A stretch of DNA of 64,000 bases, taken from contig OY755244.1 of assembly GCA_963576725.1 (NCBI GenBank), positions 33,577,876-33,641,875 of the forward strand. Reading direction: 5' to 3'. A program made the translations under genes and the position numbers. Below the pieces are notes generated by a model. That model saw only the letters and a program-made list of their open reading frames with translations, made no database searches and had not been told where the DNA came from. The DNA comes from Azorinus chamasolen. Lineage: Eukaryota > Mollusca > Bivalvia > Cardiida > Solecurtidae. Positions 54,950 to 63,305 of the stretch are shown here, piece by piece (within the stretch, counting starts at the first letter, position 1; each line of letters starts with the position of its first letter).

Positions 54950-56133
54950 AGTTCAAATAGAGAAGTCAAGGTCACAGAGATTTTAAATTTGTGTCTTGCA
55001 CATCTACTACTCCTGAGTAACATTTATGCCATGTATCAAGTGAATCAGGTTGAAAGTGAAGGAGGAGTTCAAAGTACAAGATTTTGCCTGCCAATTTCAA
55101 GACCAACGGTCAAGGTCAAGGTCACAGAGACCTGAAATTTGTGTCTTGCACATATACTACTCCTTTGTAACATTTATGCCAAGTATCAAGTGAATCAGGT
55201 TGAAAGTGAAGGAGGAGTTCAAAGTACAAGATTTTGTCTGCCAATTTCAAGACCAATTTCAAGGCCAAAGGTCAAGGTCAAGGTCACAGAGACCTGAAAT
55301 TTGTGTCTTGCACATCTACTACTCCTGAGTAACATTTATGCCAAGTATCAAGTGAATCAGGTTGAAAGTGAAGGAGGAGTTCAAAGTACAAGATTTTGCC
55401 TGCCAATTTCAAGACCAATATCAAGGCCAAACATCAAGGTCAAGGTTACAGAGACCTGAAATTTGTGTCTTGCACATCTACTACTCCTGAGTAACATTTA
55501 TGCCAAGTATCAAGTGAATCAGGTTGAAATTGAAGGAGGAGTTCAAAGTACAAGATTTTGCCTGCCAATTTCAAGACCAATTTCAAGACCAAAGGTCAAG
55601 ATCAAGGTCACAGAGACCTGAATTTTGTGTCTTGCACATCTACTACTCCTGAGTAACATTTATGCCAAGTATCAAGTGAATCAGGTTGAAATTGAAGGAG
55701 GAGTTCAAAGTACAAGATTTTGTCTGCCAATTTCAAGACCAATTTCAAGGTCAAAGGTCAAGGTCAAGGTCACAGAGACCTGAAATTTGTGTCTTGCACA
55801 TCTACTACTCCTGAGTAACATTTATACCAAGTATCAAGTGAATCAGGTTGAAAGTGAAGGAGGAGTTCAAAGAACAAGATTTTGCCTGCCAATTTTAAGA
55901 CCAATTTCAAGGCCAAAGGTCAAGGTCAAGGTCACAGAGACCTGAAATTTGTGTCTTGCACATCTACTACTCCTGATTAACAATTATGCCAAGTGTCAAG
56001 TGAATCGGGTTGAAACTGAAGGAGGAGTTCGCCGTACAAGATTTTGCAGACAGACCGACCGACCGCCCGACCGACCGACCGACAGGCTGATTCCAGTATA
56101 CCCCCCTCAAACTCTGTTTGTGGGGGTATAATA
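54950..56133. mobile_element. Pearl/HINE-like element with 163-bp units
   Basis: Seven units with GTCAAGGTCACAGAGACCTG, TTGTGTCTTGCACATCTACT and AGTGAATCAGGTTGAAAGTG. Then GACCGACCGACCGCCCGACC and tail TATACCCCCCTCAAACTC plus TTTGTGGGGGTATAATAATG. The left head is missing; it abuts the previous element. The 63018-63305 element has the same tail. Confidence 0.83.
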
Positions 56134-56333
56134 ATGACATCATGGATATTAATTGTATTATTTGTTATAATAGCACATTGACACATGAAATTTTTGCCAT
56201 GACAGAACCTGCAGAATTAGATCTATGTTATATCATAAGCAAACACAATAGACTCTGATCAGATGAGCCAACTTCTACATGAATTGTCTGATTTGGGTCT
56301 ACGCTGTTTGCAAAGGCACAGACAGACATATTT

Positions 56334-56556
56334 ACCCATTCCGGCATATCGACGCCGTTTGGCGATTCTGTAAGTCACTTTGAGAAACCATTGTGATAAA
56401 TAGAGCATTTGCTCCACAGGAGCAAATGCTCTATTTATCACAATGGTTTCAAAACTACACAATTCTGAAAATTTCCTTTTCTCTAATTAATTCTCCTTTT
56501 TGGTAGATTTATTCAAAGAGGTAAGGTCTAAAAATAGCCTAAGTGGGAGTGGGTTA
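56334..56556. mobile_element. P-B palindromic element
   Basis: TTACCCATTCCGGCATATCG to GTGGGAGTGGGTTAA; tip GCTCCACAGGAGC. Confidence 0.85.
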
Positions 56557-56589
56557 ACGGAGTGATGGGTTAAAACACTCAATCAAGAT

Positions 56590-56835
56590 ATAACCTTAAT
56601 CTTTTTCCTCATATAAATGCTTTTTTTATGCCTTTGCAAACAGGGTAGACCCTGATCAACCGGTTCCTATACGGGCCGTCTGATATGGGACTGCTGTTTG
56701 CTTATGAAATTATAATAGATCAAACGATACAGTTTCTACTATCACCAAAAACAGTGTGTACATGTTCAGTTAAAACAATCAGCAAACAATACACATGGTG
56801 TTTTCTTTCATGAATATTCAACAAGGAAATGGTTA
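56590..56835. mobile_element. P-A palindromic element, degenerate
   Basis: ATAACCTTAATCTTTTTCC to AACAAGGAAATGGTTAC; hairpin GGGTAGACCCTGATCAACCG, tip TTCCTATACGGGCC. Confidence 0.8.
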
Positions 56836-56843
56836 CAGCAGTA

Positions 56844-56919
56844 GTAGCTTAATGCAGTACAAAATTTATACATAAAGTTTGCAAAGGAACTTTCTGTATT
56901 TACTTTTGTTCTGCATTAA
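56844..56919. repeat. P-F hairpin remnant
   Basis: AGTAGCTTAATGCAGTACAA and TTTACTTTTGTTCTGCATTA; the tip is diverged (TTTGCAAAGGAAC). Confidence 0.65.
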
Positions 56920-57166
56920 CCCTTTCCCTGTTCTATATTTATTCGATACTTAAATAACTACTGAATATTCATGGACAAAATAGTAGTTATTGAAATATGG
57001 AAGGTGGAGCATTGTAGCCATTTTAGAAAGTAAAGAAACAGAATTATCAAATTCCATAAGCAAACAGAGCAGACCCAGATCAGACGGCTCCTCTAGGAGC
57101 CGTCTGATCTGGGTCTACTCTGTTTGCAAATGCGTGAAAACACATTTATATGAGGGAAAGGGTTAA
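56916..57166. mobile_element. P-A palindromic TTAA element (near-symmetric hairpin)
   Basis: TTAACCCTTTCCCTG to GAGGGAAAGGGTTAA. Here both arms read AGACCCAGATCAGACGGCTC, so one of the mismatches that most copies keep is gone; tip GCTCCTCTAGGAGC. Confidence 0.92.
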
Positions 57167-57260
57167 GCAACTACTTGTCTTGAAAAAAAAGGGGACACTA
57201 TACAGAAGTTCTACCAATAAGTTACAAGAGTAAACACAATATGCTACAATAGAAATGCTC

Positions 57261-57501
57261 TTAACCCTTTCCTCCATAAATATGCCTTTCTACGCCTCTG
57301 TAAAAATCCCCTACTGAAACCATTGTGATAAATTGAGTATTTGCTCCATTGGAGCAACTGCTCTATTTATCACACTGGTTTCAAAACTACACAATTCTAA
57401 AAGTTTCCTTTTCTCTAGTAAATGCTCCTTTTCTGTAGTAAATTTCAGTAGATTCATTCAAAGAGGTTGGATCTAAAATAGCTCATGAGGGAATGGGTTA
57501 A
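57261..57501. mobile_element. P-B palindromic TTAA element
   Basis: TTAACCCTTTCCTCC to GAGGGAATGGGTTAA; tip GCTCCATTGGAGC; a short duplication (TCTGTAGTAAATTTCAGTAG) lies in the right flank. Confidence 0.87.
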
Positions 57502-57940
57502 TTAACACCAGATATCTTCAATTCCAATTTTATTTTAAATAATACAAAGTCTCGCTTTTATGCAAAAAGCATTTACATCTATTATACAGTACATTGTATA
57601 CAGTAAATACTCACATGGTCACAATGAGGGAAAACGGCTATTTTCATGCCCCATGTATGGAAGTAGCATATCCAGAGACATATTCATGCATATCTCTGGC
57701 ATATCCTACCCAAGAAAGAGAAAAGAAAAATAATATTGTCTATGTATATCCACTTGTTTTCATCTCCTCCGAAACGAAACAAGGGGATAAAAAGAGGGTA
57801 CCAACTCTCAAGGGGTTGCATTACAAACTGAAGAGATGGCTATTATTTATAAATACATTACCAAAAAGGGGAAACCATCCCTGTCGACCCTTTCCTGGTA
57901 CCCAGAATCAATCATACTTTACTTTTCAAGAGATATTTAC
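57502..57940. other. Intron sequence, no repeat recognised
   Basis: A plus-strand open frame of 121 codons (57594-57959) overlaps the splice donor of the minus-strand exon and shows no recognisable domain; not called. Confidence 0.5.
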
Positions 57941-58037
57941 CTGTATTTTCTGGAACTGACAAAACATAAGACATGACTGTACATGATGGTGTCACATCAT
58001 TGACATCTGTTACCGAGATGGTCACAGTCCCCGTTCC
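57941..58037 (-). CDS. Cadherin exon, 97 nt, phase 0 to phase 1
   Basis: Acceptor TTCTACAG at 58038 and donor GTAAAT at 57940. It encodes GTGTVTISVTDVNDVTPSCT then VMSYVLSVPENT: the linker and first strand of a Cys-type repeat. Phase 0 entry follows the phase 0 exit of 62586-62728 (SPTALT then GTGTVTI). Too short to be seen as a long open frame. Confidence 0.92.
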
Positions 58038-58137
58038 CTGTAGAACAAAGAGAAAGCCAACAATAGTTCACTGTATCAACACATGGCTCCATGAATATTC
58101 ATGTAAGAAATAATGATGTCATGAATATTCATTAAGT

Positions 58138-58373
58138 TTAACCCTTTACTCCATGAATATTCATGTAAGAAATAATGATGTCATGAATATTATATATATT
58201 TGTTATATTAACACATGGGCACAAGAACTGACCGTAGCAGAAACAGTAGAATCATATCTATATTATATCATATTAAAGCAAAAAGAACAGACCCTGATCC
58301 TGCAGGAGCCGTCTGATCTGGTTATACTGTTTGCAAGGGGGTAGAAAGGGGTATTTATGGAGTAATGTGTTAA
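58138..58373. mobile_element. P-A palindromic TTAA element
   Basis: TTAACCCTTTACTCCATG to TATGGAGTAATGTGTTAA, hairpin reduced (CCTGATCCTGCAGGAGCC). A duplicate of its left segment (TCCATGAATATTCATGTAAG) lies at 58087. Confidence 0.83.
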
Positions 58374-58526
58374 TGTTGATAATGACAATTGAACACAAGA
58401 AGCTTTGGACACGGCAGAAACTGTAGAACCATATCCTGTATTATTTCATAAGACAGAGTAAGACCCTGATAAAATGGCTCTTATAGGAGCCATCTGATCT
58501 GGGTCTGCTTGGTTTGCAAAGACATA

Positions 58527-58681
58527 TGTCACAGTGTGTAGGTTTATCATCATTTGTACGGCCTTGCTGTACAAGCGCGCTTTTATGGCGACGTGGTAGA
58601 GTGCATGACTGCGAACCTGGCGGCCCGGGTTCGATCCCGGGTCTGAGCGGGTATGTTTCTTTATAAGAACACCCGGTTACA
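58527..58681 (+). repeat. LTR1 with tRNA-like internal promoter
   Basis: 155 bp, TGTCACAGTGTGTAGG to ACACCCGGTTACA. Contains A-box-like TGGCGACGTGGTAGAGTGC and B box GGTTCGATCCC within CCGGGTTCGATCCCGGG, the T-arm of a tRNA. A tRNA fold is plausible, but a functional tRNA gene is not claimed. Confidence 0.85.
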
Positions 58682-58787
58682 TTTGGCGCCCAACGTGGGG
58701 CTGTGACTGTATGAGCTCCGAGTTCGATTCCCAGTCGTTCTCATACCCACAGAAATTCGGGACGAATTTCAACTTGCTGGGGGAGTA

Positions 58788-58942
58788 TGTCACAGTGTGT
58801 AGGTTTATCATCACTTGTACGGCCTTGCTATACAAGCGTGCTTTTATGGCGACGTGGTAGAGTGCATGACTGCGAACCTGGTGGCCCGGGTTCGATCCCG
58901 GGTCTGAGCGGGTATGTTTCTTTATAAGAACACCCGGTTACA
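58788..58942 (+). repeat. LTR2 with tRNA-like internal promoter
   Basis: 155 bp, differing from LTR1 at about five sites (CTATACAAGCGTG, CTGGTGGCC). Followed by the same primer-binding-like site at 58945-58962. Confidence 0.87.
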
Positions 58943-59293
58943 TTTGGCGCCCAACGTGGGGCTTTGTTTATTATTTTGTGAATATTGTATGTATATTAGC
59001 CCTGATATATGTCCATTTTACCTCCTGGTCTGTTGTTGTGAAGTTATATGCTGGGTCTAGTGTTTGTAGTTTGATCATATGATGTAGTATGGTGGATTGA
59101 GCAGTTAGTTACTGGAAGATTGTTTTGATTGGCATATTTTTCTTCGGGATACTGTAGTTTTGCAGCCGGGGTTTAGTTTAGTGTTTAATTCATTGGATTG
59201 GTGTTAAGGTGTTTTTGATTGCGGTTTAGTTATTCTGCAGTTACTTCTATTCATAGTTTATAGTAAGTAGCTTAGGTACTCCAGTCTTAGACA

Positions 59294-59391
59294 ATGGCTA
59301 GTTCCCTTTCAGAAAAGGAGCTTGTTGCAGCTTTGGAAGCTACAGGTAATTATGTGGTACAGAAAAAAGGTACTACTCCCATTTCTGCCCC
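59294..59391 (+). CDS. Truncated gag-like N-terminus
   Basis: Begins ACAATGGCTAGTTCC; encodes MASSLSEKELVAALEATGNY and then VVQKKGTTPISAP before running into the inverted LTR. It sits where gag would begin, after LTR, primer site and a leader of about 330 bp. No domain is recognisable in about 33 residues; the gag reading is from position only. Confidence 0.45.
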
Positions 59392-59406
59392 ACGTTGGGC
59401 GCCAAA

Positions 59407-59554
59407 TGTAACCGGGTGTTCTTATAAAGAAACATACCCGCTCAGACCCGGGATCGAACCCGGGCCGCCAGGTCATGCACTCTACCACATCGCCATAAAA
59501 GCGCGCTTGTACAGCAAGGCCGTACAAGTGATGATAAACCTACACACTGTGACA
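59407..59554 (-). repeat. LTR3, inverted, lacking seven bases of the anticodon loop
   Basis: Complement of LTR1 (148 bp). The missing TGCGAAC falls in the tRNA-like anticodon loop; A and B boxes remain. An inverted primer-binding-like site (59387-59404) adjoins it. Confidence 0.87.
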
Positions 59555-59626
59555 TATAGAATGGCGTATTTATTGAGGAGAGGGTTTACACAAGTATTAA
59601 AACTTGAATGAAATCTAAATTTAGCT

Positions 59627-59852
59627 GATTAAACCATTCCCTCATAGGCTATTTTTAGATCAAACCACTTTGAATAAATCTACCGAAAAGGAGCATGAAC
59701 TAGAAAAAAGGGAATTTTTTTAAAATTTGTAGTTCTGAGACCATTGTGATAAATAGAGCATTTGCTTCTATGTGCTCTATTTATCACAATGGTTTCAACT
59801 GATGACTTTTTCAGAGGCGTCAAAAGGTGTCAGTATGAGGGAATGGGCTAAT
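59627..59852. mobile_element. P-B palindromic element
   Basis: ATTAAACCATTCCCTCATAG to GAGGGAATGGGCTAATT; tip TTGCTTCTATGTGCTC, diverged. Confidence 0.85.
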
Positions 59853-60047
59853 TATAGGAGCTTTGTGCATTACCTTATTCTTTAACAAACTTGAAAGCTA
59901 TTGTAGAATGGAACAAATATCGGTATGAATTTTTCAGATGTCTCAAGCACAATAGAAAAGATTACATGTACATGTATTTGTACCATTTTGGACAATTTCA
60001 AAGTTGCCAAGAGTTTTATTGAAAAGCACTTGAAAATGCAAGAAAGC

Positions 60048-60240
60048 TTAACCCAAGCTTTCCCAGCTCATATTTATGCTTTTTCACACCTTTGCAAACA
60101 GGGTAGATCCAGATCAGATGGCTCTTGTAGGCATGATACAGGTGGTCTGATTCTAAGGTTTTTGTCAAAGCAAAAATTCCCTTCATTCAATGTCATTTTT
60201 CTAACATGAACATTCAGCATACCTTTGAGGATAATGTATG
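60048..60240. repeat. P-A element, left part
   Basis: CTTAACCCAAGCTTTCCCAG, GGGTAGATCCAGATCAGATG, then a deleted hairpin; no right end. Confidence 0.65.
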
Positions 60241-60280
60241 AAACAAGGTAGTTAGTGTAATATCTCTCCGTATACTCCTT

Positions 60281-60856
60281 TACTCCATAAATACACCTTT
60301 CTATGCCTTTGCAAACAGAGTAGATCCAGATCAGATAGCTCCTATAGGAGTAGTCTGGTCAGGGTCTGTTCTGTTTGCTTTTGATATAATACATAGAGGA
60401 TCTGTTGCGAGTTGTCTTTTAAGATCACATGTTCCTAAACGAGCCTTAGAAAATGTCATTAAGCGAGCCTTGGCGAGCTTAATAACATTTTCTTGGTGAG
60501 TTTAGGAACATGTGATCTTAAAAGACAACGAGCATCAGATTCTTTTTCTCACATATCAAAAAAGTGCATTTTTGCCGTTTAAATGACATGTAAACATCGG
60601 TTTCCATGGTTTGACGTCATATATATGACGTAATATATGTTCTAAAGTGATCTTACACGTGTTACAGATAAGGAAATCTTAACCCGTTGTTCTAACTCGG
60701 AGATAAGGGAAAGTATGTGAGAAAATATAATTCTACAGGTTCTCTCATGATAAAACATTATTTTGTTCATAGTGCCATTATAAATATTAAGATTAAGTTA
60801 ATTAATAGTCATTATATCATAATATTTTGCCTGAATATTCATAGAGTAAACGGTTA
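60281..60856. mobile_element. P-A element split by a hairpin insertion
   Basis: CTTTACTCCATAAATACACC with hairpin GAGTAGATCCAGATCAGATA, tip GCTCCTATAGGAGT. It breaks near 60400 and resumes near 60730 (ATTCTACAGGTTCTCTC) to CATAGAGTAAACGGTTAA. Confidence 0.8.
60402..60535. repeat. Long inverted repeat, arms of about 54 bp
   Basis: Left arm from GTTGTCTTTTAAGATCACAT at 60411 and right arm ending GATCTTAAAAGACAAC at 60529, with a short GAGCCTTGGCGAGC centre. Arms are nearly perfect in the outer 30 bp. Part of the sequence inserted in the P-A at 60281. Confidence 0.85.
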
Positions 60857-61148
60857 AATTAGAAAGATATTGAAACCAAAGATAACTAGAAATGTACTAA
60901 TATGACAAGGATTTCTTCCCTTACGTTTGATTGTGTCACAGGGTTGCTATGACACATATTTCATCTCATTGACATACCGTTCCAGATACTTCCATTTCAT
61001 AATATCACCCCCTACAAAACCATTTTCTTCATCATTTGTCATTCATACCATTACATTCACTACTACTAATATTAGCTACTTTCACTTTCAACGGTAATTC
61101 ACCTTTAACCCCAGGCATCCGATTTCCCATCATGCTAACGCATGCGCG
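60857..61148. other. Intron sequence, no repeat recognised
   Basis: Nothing assigned. Confidence 0.45.
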
Positions 61149-61461
61149 GCACACTACTTAATAAAGCAACCTTGGCGAAAGCCATGTTTCTGTCTCGCTG
61201 AGACTTTGTTTCTCATGCTGTGCTCCCCCGCCTATTTCAGGTTAGTTTACTGTTGAGGAATGTTGTTTATTTAATTTTAGCAGTAGTTTATGTCATGAAT
61301 TTGTATGAATGTCATGAATTATTCCATTATTGTTATTTTCTCATGTCTCATGTTCGCACGAGGCATGGAGGCACTACTTAATAAAGCAACCTTGGCGAAA
61401 GCCATGTTTCTGTCTCGCTGAGACTTTGTTTCTCATGCTGTGCTCCCTCACCTATTTCAGG
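61149..61461. repeat. Direct repeats of about 92 bp flanking 128 bp
   Basis: GCACTACTTAATAAAGCAAC to GTGCTCCC and CCTATTTCAGG occurs at about 61150-61241 and 61370-61461, almost identical. The repeat has AATAAA and CTCGCTGAGACTTTG. It could be a very small terminal-repeat element; no primer site was recognised. Confidence 0.7.
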
Positions 61462-61545
61462 CAAGAGAACCTACTATACGGAGAACCGTTACAATTGTAT
61501 AGTAATGATCTATGACTACTATCCCATTCCCTCCTAGACTATTTT

Positions 61546-61864
61546 CAGGGTGAGTCTGAGTTGGGTTTTACGTCCGACCAACAGTATTTCAGTTATTTGC
61601 AGACGGCACCCGCATGAGACAAGTTATAGTGCTGCCTCACTGGAATACCCCTGCCGCAGGTACATGGCAAGGGCACCCCACCCAGTCACATTATCCTGAC
61701 ACCGGGCCGACCAGTCCTAGAACTACACCTTTAATGTCGAGCGTAGACAAGGGAGCTACTAGTACCAACTTTTAACGACTTTTGGTCTGTCGCGGCCGGG
61801 GATCGAACCCACGACCTTCCGTACCGCAGGCGGACGCTCTACCACTGAGCCACGCGGCCGGTAG
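61546..61864 (-). mobile_element. tRNA-derived SINE with 9-bp target duplication
   Basis: Flanked by GACTATTTT (61537-61545, 61865-61873). On the minus strand the head reads GGCCGCGTGGCTCAGTGGTA with A box TGGCTCAGTGGTAGAGCG and B box GGGTTCGATCCCC, then an unrelated body ending near GGACGTAAAACCCAACTCAG. Pol III-type promoter and target duplication define a SINE; family not assigned. Confidence 0.88.
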
Positions 61865-61998
61865 GACTATTTTTAGAGCCCTCTAAATAAATCTACTGAA
61901 AAGAAGCATTTGCTAGAGAAAAAGAAAATTCTAGAATTGTAGTTTTGAAACCAGAGGATTTGCTCCAATGAAGCAAATGCCCTATTTATCAAAATGGT

Positions 61999-62248
61999 TT
62001 AACTCTTCGCGTGCTATTCACGTCAATATACCTACCTGTAAATAGTGAAGACCTAGATGAGACAGCTTCTGCAGGAGCTGTCTCATCAGGGTCTGCACTA
62101 TTTACAAGTTGACTGTGCAACCAGTGCACTCCACAGCAGTGATTGCACAGCGAAATACTTGTACACAGTGAAGATATATGTAATTATACAACAGGGCATG
62201 GGTAAAGAAGGGTAAATGTATTTTAAATTCAGCAAGCCAAGGGTTTAA
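61999..62248. mobile_element. P-C palindromic TTAA element
   Basis: TTAACTCTTCGCGTGCTATT to AAGCCAAGGGTTTAA; hairpin GAAGACCTAGATGAGACAGC, tip TTCTGCAGGAGC. Same orientation as 2836-3085. Confidence 0.9.
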
Positions 62249-62288
62249 AAAGTGATTTTTACAGGTGTCAATATTAGGGAATAGGTTA

Positions 62289-62585
62289 TTATTATCAAGT
62301 GCTTATAACCATCGTGACCAACCATTCTACGAAGTGTCATGATTCTAGGTCAAAGGTCACAACTCAAGGCCAAAATAGTATCAGAGTTAAGCAGGACACA
62401 AAACTGTGTGATGGACAGAAAAGTGGATAGACAGGCAAATGGATTGATGGACTGACAGACCTGGGTACAGTAAATCTAAATCCCTTACATCTTCGGAAGT
62501 GGGATTATAAATTTTTAATTCATTGCAGTGTTAAACCTATAAATATTTCTATTCACAGAGATATATTGCTATTGTTTTTACTTAC
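62289..62585. other. Intron sequence with pearl-like remnant
   Basis: GTCAAAGGTCACAACTCAAG and GATGGACAGAAAAGTGGATA look like the tail of a decayed tandem-core element. No exon. Confidence 0.45.
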
Positions 62586-62728
62586 TGTCAAAGCTGTAGG
62601 ACTTCCTCCATCCACAGCCTCCACTACTATCTGGTAAGTTGTTTGTGTCTCATAGTCCAGGGGTTGGGCAAGTTTGATTGCCCCCGAGCCCTGGTCAATG
62701 CTGAAAAGATCACTGCCACTGTTGGTCA
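62586..62728 (-). CDS. Cadherin exon, 143 nt, phase 1 to phase 0
   Basis: Acceptor ATGTTTCAG at 62729 and donor GTAAGT at 62585. It encodes TNSGSDLFSIDQGSGAIKLA, PLDYETQTTYQIVVEAVDGG and SPTALT: the second half of a cadherin repeat with LDYE and AVDGG motifs. It is the most 5' complete exon in the window. Confidence 0.94.
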
Positions 62729-62883
62729 CTGAAACATAAGTCATATAAATATGATACTCAAGCCTGCCAAATGTCACTAAAATTTACGTACGCAGAATGT
62801 TGTCTCTTGTTACAATTATTGATTTAACCATATATTAAAATTAAAAACACACAGAAATAAGCATCAGCCGAAAATAAATATAT

Positions 62884-63017
62884 ACCCAATATAAATGCCT
62901 TTTCACACCTTTGTAAATAGAGTAGACCTAGATCAGATGAGTCTGATCTGGGTCTGTTCTTTGCTTATGGAAAAATATAAATTCTACTGCTTCTGCCATG
63001 GTCAAAACTTCTGTAAC
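62884..63017. repeat. P-A element, truncated
   Basis: ATATAAATGCCTTTTCACAC and GAGTAGACCTAGATCAGATG with the hairpin tip deleted; cut by the next element. Confidence 0.7.
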
Positions 63018-63305
63018 AGCGAGGCTGTTAGGTATATAAGCACAATAAAACAAGCCAGATTTTGACAAAAATAACAAAGGGAAATAACTCAAAAAATACT
63101 GAAGACAGAGTTATGGACCTTGTGCACTACACTTGCGGTCAATGTGATCTATCTGTATAGGAAGTTTCAAGTCAATAGCTTTTATACTTTGGAAGTTACG
63201 ATCCGGACAAGCCAGACGGATGGATGAACAAACGAATGGACGGACAAACAGACATGGTGACTCCAGTATACCCCCCCACCAAAACTTCGTTTGTGGGGGT
63301 ATAAC
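63018..63305. mobile_element. Short pearl/HINE-like element
   Basis: AACAGCGAGGCTGTTAGGTA head hairpin, one core unit (GGGAAATAACTC, AGAGTTATGGACCTTGTGCA), GATCCGGACAAGCCAGACGG, and tail CCAGTATACCCCCCC with TTTGTGGGGGTATAACA. The tail matches 56080-56133. Confidence 0.78.

Larger units (their letters stand above)
53192..56335. mobile_element. P-A element split by 2.9 kb of nested insertions
   Basis: Left part TTAACCCTTTACTCTATG to TTCATGTAAGAAA ends near 53228. Right part resumes at about 56131 with ATAATGACATCATGGATAT and continues through a degraded hairpin (CACAATAGACTCTGATCAGA) to CAGACATATTTAC. Joined, they give the standard ATTCATGTAAGAAATAATGA. Confidence 0.85.
58527..59554. mobile_element. 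Miniature LTR retroelement with tRNA-like LTRs and an inverted third LTR
   Basis: LTR1 58527-58681, primer-binding-like TGGCGCCCAACGTGGGGC at 58684, a 106-bp internal segment ending in purine-rich GCTGGGGGAGTA, LTR2 58788-58942, a second primer-binding-like site at 58945, a 5' leader, the start of a gag-like frame, then the complement of primer site and LTR (59387-59554). LTRs start TG and end CA. The unit is bounded by CATA/TATA, a 4-bp duplication with one mismatch. Each LTR holds a tRNA-like A box and B box. No reverse transcriptase or integrase. Confidence 0.85.
58370..59592. mobile_element. P-A element split by a miniature LTR element
   Basis: Left part runs to GTTTGCAAAGACATA at 58526; right part resumes at 59555 with TATAGAATGGCGTATTTATT and ends GAGAGGGTTTA. 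Joined (with CATA/TATA collapsed) they give the usual GCAAAGGCGTAGAAAGGCG-like sequence. Confidence 0.83.
61522..62288. mobile_element. P-B element split by a SINE and by P-C
   Basis: Pieces are CCCATTCCCTCCTAGAC, then 61865-62002 (ACTATTTTTAGAG, hairpin GAGGATTTGCTCC), then AAAAGTGATTTTTACAGG to GGGAATAGGTTA. Insertions at 61546-61864 and 61999-62248 account for the gaps. Confidence 0.85.

Noticed and set aside
54488..55135. Plus-strand open frame of 215 codons
   Set aside because: Runs across tandem core units, the ACGG microsatellite and into another element; the peptide repeats per core unit.
57594..57959. Plus-strand open frame of 121 codons
   Set aside because: Overlaps the donor and 3' end of the minus-strand exon, lacks any domain and has low-complexity Lys/Tyr composition.
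58590..58660. Genuine nuclear tRNA gene
   Set aside because: The tRNA-like part is always embedded in the 155-bp LTR, occurs three times with flanking LTR sequence, and one copy lacks the anticodon loop.
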